Origin: JACPPO01 sp965262505
GTDB taxonomy: Bacteria; Acidobacteriota; Vicinamibacteria; Vicinamibacterales; UBA2999
Assembly: GCA_965262505.1 (NCBI GenBank)
Contig: CBDHFM010000030.1
Span: 3,968,001-4,032,000 of the forward strand
Length of the DNA stretch: 64,000 nucleotides
Reading direction: 5' to 3'
Below, piece after piece: positions 51,358-59,428 of this stretch. The position numbers and the translations under genes are program-made. How positions within the stretch are numbered: position 1 is the stretch's first letter; each line of letters opens with the position of its first letter. The notes below the pieces were generated by a model. It was not told the DNA's origin. It saw only the letters and a program-made list of their open reading frames with translations, and made no database searches.

Positions 51358-52659
51358 AGCCTGTAAGGAAATAACTGCTTGTACTGTTGATCGGCGAGTA
51401 GTACGCTGCGCCCGTGGAGGTGGCCACCCTGCGGGCAAAGCATGCAGCGCTGGCGCCCGTGCTCACGGAGCGATCGCGCCGGGTGTGGGCGGCGACTGAG
51501 GCCCAGGCGATCGGTTATGGCGGCACGGCGCTGGTCGCCCGAGCCACGGGTATCGCGACATCGACCATCCAGCGCGGTTTGCGTGAATTGACGGCGGACG
51601 AGCCGCTCGCGGGCGGCCGGACGCGAAGGGCGGGCGGCGGCCGCAAGCGCGCGATCGATCTCGACGCGACGCTGCTGCGCGATTTGGATGCGTTGGTTGA
51701 GCCGACCGCCCCCGGCGATCCCGACTCGCCGCTGCGGTGGACGTGCCAGAGCGCACGGACGTTGGCGGTGGCGCTCGACGGTCTGGGCCACCGCGTCAGC
51801 CACACGGTGGTCGCCGAGTTGTTGCACGGACTGGGCTACAGCCTGCAGGGCAACGCCAAGACTCGTGAGGGCCGCCAGCATGTCGATCGGGACGCGCAGT
51901 TTCGGTACATCGCCCGGCGCGTGCGACGCGCGCAACGGCAACAGCAGCCGACGATTTCGGTGGACACCAAGAAGAAGGAGCTGGTCGGCGCGTTCAAGAA
52001 CGCGGGCCGCACCTGGCGCCCGGCGAAGACGCCGCAGCGGGTACAGGTCCACGACTTCGTGATCCCGGCCACCGCCACCACGGGCGGGAAGGCCATTCCG
52101 TATGGCATCTACGATCTGCATCGCAACGAAGGCTGGGTGCGTGTCGGGATCGATCACGACACCGCGAGCTTCGCGGTACGGTCGATCCAGCGTTGGTGGC
52201 AGCACATGGGTCGCCCGGCGTATCGACAAGCCCAGTCGCTGTTGATCACGGCGGATGCAGGCGGGAGCAACGGGGCGCGCCTCCGGTTGTGGAAGTGGGA
52301 ACTGCCGCGTCTGGCCAATCGGACGGGCTTGGTGATCACGGTCTGTCACTTTCCGCCGGGTACGAGCAAGTGGAACAAGATCGAGCATCGGGTGTTCTCG
52401 CACATCGCGATGAATTGGCGCGGCACCCCACTCGTCGACTTGGCCACGATCGTGAGCCTCATTGGCTCGACGCACAGTCGGTCCGGACTCCGCGTTCGGT
52501 CGGAACTCGACCGCGGCCCATACCCGGGTGGCATCACCGTCACCGATGCGCAGCTGGCGACGGTACGCCTCGAGCGGCATCGCTTTCACGGCGACTGGAA
52601 CTACACGATCCATCCCGCTGCTCCGAGAACACAAAAGTCAGTAATTGTCTGACAAGCCC
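51358..52659 (+). mobile_element. ISAzo13-type insertion sequence inside the sensor kinase gene
   Basis: The 1,302-bp element is flanked by a 4-bp duplication TTAG (51354-51357 and 52660-52663). The ends are related inverted repeats: GCCTGTAAGGAAATAACTG and, from the right, GGCTTGTCAGACAATTACTG. Precise excision in silico restores the kinase frame, which shows that the insertion is simple. Confidence 0.93.
51414..52652 (+). CDS. ISAzo13-family transposase
   Basis: The 412-residue protein matches the Rhodopirellula-type DDE transposases of this family: TISVDTKKKELVGAFKNAGR carries the first acidic residue, LLITADAGGSNGARLRLWK the second, and WNKIEHRVFSHIAMNWRG the third. The N-terminal ATGIATSTIQRGLRELT region is a helix-turn-helix. 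The start is GTG 51414. The frame is intact and may be active. Confidence 0.92.
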   Translation: MEVATLRAKHAALAPVLTERSRRVWAATEAQAIGYGGTALVARATGIATSTIQRGLRELTADEPLAGGRTRRAGGGRKRAIDLDATLLRDLDALVEPTAPGDPDSPLRWTCQSARTLAVALDGLGHRVSHTVVAELLHGLGYSLQGNAKTREGRQHVDRDAQFRYIARRVRRAQRQQQPTISVDTKKKELVGAFKNAGRTWRPAKTPQRVQVHDFVIPATATTGGKAIPYGIYDLHRNEGWVRVGIDHDTASFAVRSIQRWWQHMGRPAYRQAQSLLITADAGGSNGARLRLWKWELPRLANRTGLVITVCHFPPGTSKWNKIEHRVFSHIAMNWRGTPLVDLATIVSLIGSTHSRSGLRVRSELDRGPYPGGITVTDAQLATVRLERHRFHGDWNYTIHPAAPRTQKSVIV

Positions 52660-53592
52660 TTAGCCATCTTGACCTCGTGGATGATGTCGGTCAGTACTGA
52701 TTGCGCGTCCGGCGTATCGGTAATCTTGCGGCGCAGCAGCCCGGCCATCACCTCGATCCCGGCCAGCGGGTTCTTTACCTCGTGCGCGATCGCCGCGGCC
52801 ATCTCGCCGAGCGCGGCCAGCCTGTCCCGCAGCCGTTCACGCTCCTCGAGTTGCTCGACGCGCGTCAGATCCTTGAAGAACATCGACGAACCGACAACGC
52901 GGCCCGTGTCGTCACGGACGAGTGCCAGCGTGTAGCCGAGAACCCTTCCCGACGGGCGCAGCCGCAATTCGGCTCGGTTCGGCAGCTGATGCAGATCGAA
53001 CACGCCTTGCAGGAGTCGCACGACTTCCGGATGGTCGCCGAGCACCTCTCCAACCGGCCGTCCGAGATCGGTCTCGTGAGGCGTGATCTCGAAGATTCGA
53101 TACGCCTCGTCGTTCATGATCGTCAGCAGGCCCTCGCGGGTGAGCGCCAGCGCGCCGTTCCGCATGCCGGCCACGATGTGCCGGAAGAAGGCGTCGCCAG
53201 CACCGCCGTCCGCATCGCCGTTCGCACTGCCGCCGCGCCTCGGCGCGGGGATGGCGGTTCGCCGCCCGGCGGCGCGCGCCGCCGGGCGTGGAGGTGGTGT
53301 CCGGCGGGCCGTGGGGCGTCGCGACTTGGTCATAAGGCTGTGCTCCACTCGTGTCGCTGGGGGCAAGGCGCGTGCCCGAATGGAATCACCGGGTAATCGT
53401 CCTGAACGCCTGATAACGGGACGGTTCAGCTTCGTGAACCGTGCGGCCGCGATTACAATATTGTAATCGTATTGCAGTTTGGTTGGGTCGGGTTTGCCTC
53501 TTCATCAACCCAGAACCGCCGGTTTTTGGGCAACCCTGTGAGTTTAGTGGCATCCAGCGATGAGCGTCGGGTTGGGTCGTGAAGGCGCCAAG

Positions 53593-55602
53593 TTACGATT
53601 CGGATGCGTGGGCCTGGAGCGCTTCCCACTGGGCGATCAGGTCGCCGACTTCCCACATCAGCGTCTTGTGCCGGTCGATCGTGGCGTCGGCGGCGACGGG
53701 GTCGTCGTAGAAGCCGGCGGTGCCCATCGCGGCTTCGAGATCCCTGACCTGGGCCTCGCGCTCGGCGATGCGCGACTCCAGATCGGCGATGCGCTTGCGC
53801 AACGAGTCGACGGCGCGCTGTCTCTTACGGCGTGCGGTTTCCTCGTGCTTGCGGTCCTCGCGGGATCGTGGGCTCTGGGACTTGGGCGCCGGGCTTTGGG
53901 CGTGAGGCTTTGGGCGCTGAGTCTTGGGCTTCCGGCCTCGGGCCGTCCGCCGATCGGGCGCGCCCCCTCCCCCCGCCCCGGCCCCCGGTCCAGTCTCCTT
54001 GTGCTCCTTGTGCCAGAGGAATTCAGCGTAGGTGCCTGGGTAGACGGCGCCTTCCCCGTGGCCGATCTCCATGATCTTCGTTGCGAGTCTTTCCACGAAG
54101 TAGCGGTCGTGCGACACGATGATGAGCGTGCCGCCGTAGTCCTCGAGCGCCTCCAGGAGCACGTCCTTCGAATCCAGGTCGAGGTGGTTCGTCGGTTCGT
54201 CCAGCAGGAGCGTATTGGACGGACGGAGCAGCATGCGCGCCACGGCCAGCCGAGTACGTTCGCCCCCGGACAGCACAGCAGCCTTCTTGTACACGTCGTC
54301 ACCTGAGAAGAGGAACCCACCGAGAACATTGCGGATCGCCGGCACCATGCCGTGCGGCGAACCTGTCTCGAGCGTCTCGTACACAGTCAGCGCCGGATCG
54401 AGGCGGGTCGCCTCGTCCTGTGCGAAGTACTCCATGACCACCTGATGGCCAGCCGTGCGCGTGCCGCTGAACCCGGATTCTTCTCCTGAGAGCATCCGCA
54501 TCAGCGTCGACTTGCCGGCGCCGTTCGGCCCGACCAGCGCGATCCGATCTCCGCGCTCGATGTGCAGGCTGAGGTCGCGAAAGACGACCAGGTCGCCGTA
54601 CGTCTTCTGAGCGTGCGCGAGTTCGAGGACTGTGCGACCACTCCTGGCGCACGCGGGAAACTTGAAGTGAATGCGCTTGCGCTCCGGCGGCACCTCGATC
54701 GGCACGACCTTTTCAAGCTGTTTGATCCGGCTCTGGACCTGCGCGGCCTTGGTTGCCTGGTAGCGGAAGCGGTCGATGAACATCTTGACCCGTGCCACCT
54801 CCTCGTCCTGGTCGCGTTTGGCCTGCCGCAGTCGCTCGATCATCGCGTCACGCTGCTCGATGTACTTGCTGTAGTTGCCGACGTAGTCGGTGAGCGTGCG
54901 GAGGTTGAGATCGGTGATTCTGGTGACGACCGCATCGAGGAAGTAGCGGTCGTGAGAGACCAGGATGACAGCGTACGGGTAGGCGGAGAGGTAGCCCTCC
55001 AGCCAGTTGCGCGCGTCGAGGTCGAGATGGTTGGTGGGCTCGTCGAGCAACAGCAGGTTCGGTCGGCAGAGCAGCAGCTTTGCCAGCGCGATCCGCATCT
55101 GCCAGCCGCCGGAAAAGGTGTCCGCCGGCCGACGCGCGTCGTCCTGAGCGAAGCCCAGCCCCCGCAGCACCGTGGCGACCCGGAGATCGATGTTGTAGCC
55201 GTCGGAGAGCCTGAACCGATCCTGCAGGTCGCTGTAACGCGCGAGCATGCCGTCATGCTCGTGCTCCGGCACCGAGGCGTCGCCGAGGCGATGCTCGATG
55301 TCGTGCATCTCGCTCTTGACGTCGAGCAGTGGCTGAAAGGCGCTGCTGGCCTCCTCGAACACGGTGCGACCCGCGTGACTGAGGCCGTCCTGCGGCAGGT
55401 AGCCGATCGTCAGGTTCGCCGGCGTGATGACGGCGCCCGAGTCGGGTTCCTCGTCCCCGGTCAGGATCCTGAGCAGCGTCGTCTTGCCGGCGCCGTTGGG
55501 ACCGCACAGGCCGACACGGTCCCCGTCGCCGATCTGCCAGGTCAGGTGATCGAGCAGAACTCGATCGCCAAACGATTTTGTGAGGTCGGAAAGCTGGATC
55601 AA
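53593..55602 (-). CDS. ABC-F family ATP-binding protein
   Basis: This 669-residue cytoplasmic ATPase has two ABC domains without membrane parts, so it acts on the ribosome rather than as a transporter. The Walker A motifs are GPNGAGKTTLL and GPNGAGKSTLM, the signatures FSGGWQMRIALA and LSGGERTRLAVA, and both Walker B motifs end LLDEPTNHLDLD. An arm-like linker lies between the domains (YLDQRDAM... KRDQDEEVARVK region). The C-terminal tail holds a coiled coil (RIADLESRIAEREAQVRDLE). A low-complexity stretch before it (KPKTQRPKPHAQSPAPKSQS) is coded by a 7-bp-period array. The start is TTG 55602. Confidence 0.93.
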   Translation of the reverse strand: MIQLSDLTKSFGDRVLLDHLTWQIGDGDRVGLCGPNGAGKTTLLRILTGDEEPDSGAVITPANLTIGYLPQDGLSHAGRTVFEEASSAFQPLLDVKSEMHDIEHRLGDASVPEHEHDGMLARYSDLQDRFRLSDGYNIDLRVATVLRGLGFAQDDARRPADTFSGGWQMRIALAKLLLCRPNLLLLDEPTNHLDLDARNWLEGYLSAYPYAVILVSHDRYFLDAVVTRITDLNLRTLTDYVGNYSKYIEQRDAMIERLRQAKRDQDEEVARVKMFIDRFRYQATKAAQVQSRIKQLEKVVPIEVPPERKRIHFKFPACARSGRTVLELAHAQKTYGDLVVFRDLSLHIERGDRIALVGPNGAGKSTLMRMLSGEESGFSGTRTAGHQVVMEYFAQDEATRLDPALTVYETLETGSPHGMVPAIRNVLGGFLFSGDDVYKKAAVLSGGERTRLAVARMLLRPSNTLLLDEPTNHLDLDSKDVLLEALEDYGGTLIIVSHDRYFVERLATKIMEIGHGEGAVYPGTYAEFLWHKEHKETGPGAGAGGGGAPDRRTARGRKPKTQRPKPHAQSPAPKSQSPRSREDRKHEETARRKRQRAVDSLRKRIADLESRIAEREAQVRDLEAAMGTAGFYDDPVAADATIDRHKTLMWEVGDLIAQWEALQAHASES
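53870..53948. repeat. Degenerate 7-bp repeat array inside the ABC-F gene
   Basis: About eleven consecutive 7-bp units on the + strand follow consensus TTGGGCG/TTGGGCT/TCGGGCC. They code for the Pro/Gln/Ser/Lys-rich tail linker of the ABC-F protein. The same words appear in xerC at 49025-49075 (read on the minus strand) and, as TTGGGAT, in the gap at 59346-59412. Confidence 0.8.
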
Positions 55603-56202
55603 CTACGCGACGGCGGTCCCGAGGGCTTTCCTGGCCGCGGCGAGCACGTCGGGAACGCCGAACGGCTTCAGCAAGTAGCTCCCCACACCGAGGTTCACCG
55701 CCTCGATGGCACTCGACTCGCTCGAGAAGCCCGTGATGATGACGACCGGCAATTCCGGTCGCACGCGCCTGACCTGGCGGATGAGGGTGAGCCCATCCAT
55801 CCCCGGCATGTTGAGGTCGGCAATCAGCAGGTCGTACTCGGCCTCGCGGAGCCGCCCAAGGGCGGCGCTGCCGTCGGCCACTGTTTCGACGTCATACTCG
55901 GCGAGGGCGAGCGTCTTCGCGAGCAGATCGCGGACGCTCGCTTCGTCGTCCACCACGAGCACGCGCGGCCGGCCCTTTTGCTCGGGGACTGCGGCCGGCG
56001 CCGGAGCGGCAGGCCCCGTTCGCTGGCTGTCGAGCCAGACGTCGACGTCCCGCTTCCGGAACCGCCACTGGCGGCCCACCCGAACGGCCGGGATCTTTCC
56101 GGCCTTGATCAGCCTGTACACCGTACGAAGGTTGATCTGGAGGTATTCGAGTACCTCCTCCGTCGTGAGAAACACGGCCTCTGCGGGGTGTTCGGGAGTC
56201 AA
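55603..56202 (-). CDS. HTH (excisionase-like) plus response-regulator receiver protein
   Basis: The order of domains is inverted compared with usual regulators. Residues 10-58 are a MerR/excisionase-type helix-turn-helix (FLTTEEVLEYLQINLRTVYR, AGKIPAVRVGRQWRFRKRDV). A Pro/Ala linker follows, then a receiver from about 79 (RVLVVDDEASVRDLLAKTL, phospho-Asp in LLIADLNMPGMDG, VIITGFSS, YLLKPFG). It probably binds DNA in response to phosphorylation by an unknown kinase. Its stop is immediately before the ABC-F start codon, so the two are co-expressed. Confidence 0.9.
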   Translation of the reverse strand: MTPEHPAEAVFLTTEEVLEYLQINLRTVYRLIKAGKIPAVRVGRQWRFRKRDVDVWLDSQRTGPAAPAPAAVPEQKGRPRVLVVDDEASVRDLLAKTLALAEYDVETVADGSAALGRLREAEYDLLIADLNMPGMDGLTLIRQVRRVRPELPVVIITGFSSESSAIEAVNLGVGSYLLKPFGVPDVLAAARKALGTAVA

Positions 56203-56336
56203 GCCTTCCTATTCTAGCGTGTTCGTTGTCCAGCCGCCCACGTCTCGCGCTCGTCCCACTTACGTCGTAGGATCAGGGCAAAGCCGCCGGCCCGCCTCCG
56301 CCGTCTTACTTGGGGAGTGGACCGAACAGGCCGTTC

Positions 56337-56924
56337 ATGACCTGGACCGATGAGGACCTCGTCGCGCGCTCGAAGGGCGGCGATCTCGACAGTTTCAATC
56401 AGCTGATCCTCCGATGGGAACGGCCGATCTACGCGTTTGCGTACCGCGTCATCGGCCGGGAGGAGGAGGCGCGGGACGTGTGCCAGGAAACGTTTCTGCG
56501 CGCGTTCCGCTCGCTGCCGGGGTTCAGGGGGCAGGCGAAGTTCTCCTCGTGGCTCTACCAGATCGCCATGAACCTGTGCCGGGACTGGATCCGGCGGCAG
56601 CGCCGCGCGCGGACGGTCCAGTTGGCGGAAGGCGTCGATCCGGCGGAACTGGCCGCCGAGCAGGGCCCTGTCGAGTCGATCGAAGACCTTGTCTCGCGGC
56701 GGGAGTTGACCGCGGTTGTGGAAGAGGCGATGGCACTGCTGCCTGAGGAACAGCGGACCGCGATTGTCCTGAAGGAGTACCACGGCATGACGTTCCAGGA
56801 GATCGCGGATCTGCAGGGTTGCCCGCTCAGCACCGTGAAGACCCGCCTCTATCAAGGCTTGAGTGTCCTGCGGCGGCATCTCGAGAAGCACGGCAGGATG
56901 TCCCAACTGGTGAAAAGCATATGA
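56337..56924 (+). CDS. ECF-type RNA polymerase sigma factor
   Basis: This 195-residue sigma70-family factor has region 2 (DLVARSKGGDLDSFNQLILR, YAFAYRVIGREEEARDVCQETFLRAFRS, FSSWLYQIAMNLCRDWIRRQ) and region 4 (ALLPEEQRTAIVLKEYHGMT, FQEIADLQGCPLSTVKTRLYQGLSVLRR). ATG 56337 is preferred to the TTG at 56310. Its stop overlaps the anti-sigma start as ATGA, so the two form a regulatory pair, probably for an envelope stress response. Confidence 0.93.
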   Translation: MTWTDEDLVARSKGGDLDSFNQLILRWERPIYAFAYRVIGREEEARDVCQETFLRAFRSLPGFRGQAKFSSWLYQIAMNLCRDWIRRQRRARTVQLAEGVDPAELAAEQGPVESIEDLVSRRELTAVVEEAMALLPEEQRTAIVLKEYHGMTFQEIADLQGCPLSTVKTRLYQGLSVLRRHLEKHGRMSQLVKSI

Positions 56925-57778
56925 GAGACACATTTCAATGTGGAGATAACACGGCGCTTGTCAGCTACCTGTACGACGAGTGCACGCCGGCCGAGCGCGC
57001 GGCGATCGCCGCGCACGTGGCGCTCTGCGCCGCATGCACGGCGGAACTGGCTGCGCTCGAATCCGCGCGTGTGCAGCTCATGTCGTGGGCGCCGCCGGAG
57101 GCGGACCTCGGCTTTCAGGTCGTCGGCGCCGCCGTCGGCGCCGCCGTCGGTGCCCGCGGCGCGGGCCCTCGGCCGCTGACCTCCCTCGGCGCTGGGTCCC
57201 TGGGCCTGAGGCCCGGGGCGTCCACGCGGTCAGGGGCCTGGTGGAGTCGGCCCTTGCCGGCATGGGCGCAGGCCGCGGCGGCCTGCCTGCTCTTTGCCGC
57301 CGGATTGTGGCTCGGCGTAGTGCGCGGGAGCATGCCCGGCGCGTCCCCGGCAGTGTCGACGGGCGGCTCCGCGCCGGTGGCGACGACCGGTGCGGCACCG
57401 GCCGCAGGCCCAGCCGCCGCGTCACGTGCCGAGCTGGCGGCGCTCGAACGTCGGCTGGGGGCGGAGATGGCCGAGCTTCGGACGGCGACGGCGAACGCCG
57501 GCGCCGCAGTGCCGCAGGAAGCCGCAGCGCCAGAGGGCGTGTCAGAAGCGCAGATGCTGGCTCGCGTGAGTGCGCTTCTCGAAGAGAGCGAGCAACGGCA
57601 GCAGCGCGAGCTGGCACTGCGCACCGCCCAGGTGGTCAGAGACTTCGACTCGCAGCGTCGGGTGGATCTGGCGCAGATTCAGCGCGACTTCGGCCAGATC
57701 GAAGGACTGACCGGAGCGGAAGTCCGCGAGCAGCGGCAGATGCTGAACTATCTGATGCGCGTATCGGAGCAGCGCTAG
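56921..57778 (+). CDS. Membrane anti-sigma factor with zinc-finger domain
   Basis: The 285-residue protein starts with an anti-sigma zinc finger: H near residue 31 and the CAAC pair in IAAHVALCAACTAELAAL. A hydrophobic segment (PAWAQAAAACLLFAAGLWLGVV) crosses the membrane at about residues 110-131. The periplasmic part is Ala/Pro/Gly-rich, followed by a long coiled coil (SEAQMLARVSALLEESEQRQ and on). Two repeat tracts code for the region between: GTCGGCGCCGCC units at 57121-57150 and a 7-bp-period array at 57163-57220. It holds the upstream sigma factor inactive. Confidence 0.88.
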   Translation: MRDTFQCGDNTALVSYLYDECTPAERAAIAAHVALCAACTAELAALESARVQLMSWAPPEADLGFQVVGAAVGAAVGARGAGPRPLTSLGAGSLGLRPGASTRSGAWWSRPLPAWAQAAAACLLFAAGLWLGVVRGSMPGASPAVSTGGSAPVATTGAAPAAGPAAASRAELAALERRLGAEMAELRTATANAGAAVPQEAAAPEGVSEAQMLARVSALLEESEQRQQRELALRTAQVVRDFDSQRRVDLAQIQRDFGQIEGLTGAEVREQRQMLNYLMRVSEQR

Positions 57779-57985
57779 TCCTCCAGGGGACTCTGCGGAA
57801 GCGAGTCGATGGTCGTCGGGTACAGGAACCAGCCAAGGGCTCTGCCCGTGATATTCCGGCAGAGCCTTCGGCTGATTGGACAGTATCTCTTTAGCGCGCT
57901 TCGCGCGCCTAGGACCGTTATGCGGTTCCGGCGCAACGGGTACAAGATCCCCGCAAGAAGCCGCATAGCGGTCCAAGGAGTGCAT

Positions 57986-58846
57986 GTGCTGACAAGATTG
58001 CTCGTTGGCGTCGCGGTCGTGTTCGGCATGGCCGGTGGCGTGTGGGCGCAGGTGCCGCCGCAGAACGCGGACACCGAGCGGGTCAAAGCGCGCCAGAGGA
58101 TCTTCATGATGGAGGGGGTGCTCGAGCGCGCCGTGCAGTTCGGTGTCGACAATCTCCGCCGCAGGGTTCGCGCGGTGATGCCCGACGACGCACTGCTGCA
58201 GGGGGGTATGCCCGTCGTACGGGGCTTCCGCCTGGAGGGATACGGCCTCTTTTTCGACGTCGAGGTCCCGGCGCTGCGCCGCAGCCTCGCCTGGTCGCTG
58301 CGGACGATGAATCAGACGGGGATGGCGTTGGCGCGCGACCTGGCGCAGATGCGCGCCTTCGTGCAGTCGATCCCGGATCCAGACGTGCGCGTTGAGTTCG
58401 ATCGCACACTGCTTCGGATCCAGCAGCAGATGGGGCCGACGCCCCGGCTGACCGACCGGGTCGCCTCCGAGGGTCAGGTCGTGACCGCACAGGCGCTACC
58501 GCAGCCGGCCGTGGGGCAACCGGACGTGGGGCAGACAGCGCCCGCTGCGGTTCCGCCGCAGGTTGATTCACTGCTGCTGAACGATCCCGGCGAGGCGTAC
58601 GCCCAGGAGGTGAGGGCCGTGATCCTGGACGCCATAGTCGAGAACAGCGGCCCGCTGGTGCTTGGCGATGACGAGTGGCTGACCATCGCGGCGCGCGACA
58701 ACGCGCCCAGTGACCCCTTTGTGACGGGCGATCCGGACGTCACGACGCTGGTGTGTCGCGTCAAGGGTAGCGACTTGAACGCGTTCCGGGCAGGGCGACT
58801 CACGGTCGAGCAGGTCCGGTCGCGGGTGCAGATCGGCGAGTTCTGA
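57986..58846 (+). CDS. Exported protein of unknown function
   Basis: The 286-residue product starts at GTG 57986, with AAGGAG just upstream; a GTG two codons earlier is also possible. A signal peptide (VLTRLLVGVAVVFGMAGGVWAQ) leads to a mature region rich in helices (LERAVQFGVDNLRRRVRAVM, GYGLFFDVEVPALRRSLAW). A Pro/Gln/Val linker near residue 160 precedes a C-terminal domain (AVILDAIVENSGPLVLGDDE WLTIAARD split here). No family is recognised. The placement after the sigma/anti-sigma pair suggests that it belongs to that regulon or operon. Confidence 0.65.
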   Translation: MLTRLLVGVAVVFGMAGGVWAQVPPQNADTERVKARQRIFMMEGVLERAVQFGVDNLRRRVRAVMPDDALLQGGMPVVRGFRLEGYGLFFDVEVPALRRSLAWSLRTMNQTGMALARDLAQMRAFVQSIPDPDVRVEFDRTLLRIQQQMGPTPRLTDRVASEGQVVTAQALPQPAVGQPDVGQTAPAAVPPQVDSLLLNDPGEAYAQEVRAVILDAIVENSGPLVLGDDEWLTIAARDNAPSDPFVTGDPDVTTLVCRVKGSDLNAFRAGRLTVEQVRSRVQIGEF

Positions 58847-58864
58847 CCTGTGTACAATCGGTGC

Positions 58865-59347
58865 ATGGCTCGACGACTAGTGGCGCTCCCGCTCCTCGCT
58901 GCGCTGTTCCTGACCGCCTGCGGGTCGCGGGACGTGGAGACGGACCTCGAAATCGTTGGTGTGCACACCGGTTGGTATGACACCGGTGGCCTTGACGGAG
59001 GTGTGAACAAGATCGTACCAAGCATCGCCCTTGAACTCGAGAACGTCTCGGAGCGCGACATTGCCAGCGTACAGTTGAACGCCGTCTTCAGGCGGATCGG
59101 TGAGGATCTTTCCTGGGGCGAGCACTATGTCCTCGGGATAGACCGCGACGGTCTTGCTGCCGGCTCCACGACTGACAGCATCGTCCTGCGGTCGACTCTG
59201 GGCTACACCGGGTCCCAGACGCGCGAACAGATGCTTCGGAATCAGGAGTTCGTCGACGCCAGGGTCGAGGTCTTCGGCAAGCACGGCCGCCGCATGTGGG
59301 TGAAGATGGCGGAATTTCCGATCGAGCGCGAGTTCCTCACTGAGTAA
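58865..59347 (+). CDS. Small lipoprotein of unknown function
   Basis: The 160-residue protein has a textbook lipoprotein signal: MARRLVALPLLAALFLTACG, with Cys at residue 19. The mature domain is beta-rich (IVGVHTGWYDTGGLDGGVNK, IALELENVSERDIASVQLNA VF split) and resembles the immunoglobulin-like FxLyD class of extracytoplasmic domains; this is a visual impression. It follows the exported protein by 18 bp and is likely in the same operon. Confidence 0.7.
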   Translation: MARRLVALPLLAALFLTACGSRDVETDLEIVGVHTGWYDTGGLDGGVNKIVPSIALELENVSERDIASVQLNAVFRRIGEDLSWGEHYVLGIDRDGLAAGSTTDSIVLRSTLGYTGSQTREQMLRNQEFVDARVEVFGKHGRRMWVKMAEFPIEREFLTE

Positions 59348-59412
59348 ATCCCAACTCCCAATGACCGAATCCCAACCAGATTTGGAATTCGGGATTCGGC
59401 ATTTGAAGCCTC
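59346..59412. repeat. Degenerate 7-bp array with inverted halves, possible terminator
   Basis: The left half has complements of TTGGGAT-type units and the right half has TTGGAAT/TCGGGAT units, at a 7-bp period. GAATCCC and GGGATTC can pair to form a hairpin. It begins at the lipoprotein stop and ends 16 bp before the permease start. Confidence 0.65.
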
Positions 59413-59428
59413 ACCTTATAATCCCCGG

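Larger units (their letters stand above)
50822..53333 (-). pseudogene. NtrB-type sensor histidine kinase gene split by an ISAzo13-type element
   Basis: The upstream part (53333-52664) codes for a basic, proline-rich N-terminus, a PAS domain (ILTREGLLTIMNDEAYRIF-type) and the HisKA helix with AIAHEVKNPLAGIEVM. The downstream part (51353-50822) codes for the HATPase domain (NLLMNAYEAMDG, DEGPGMPQDVADRVFNPFFT, GSGLGLAIVRKIV). Removing 51358-52659 and one TTAG copy restores a 1,206-bp frame reading VKMANAIVQEVLEFV, 401 residues. The gene stops 1 bp before the regulator's start codon, as in an operon. Confidence 0.92.
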
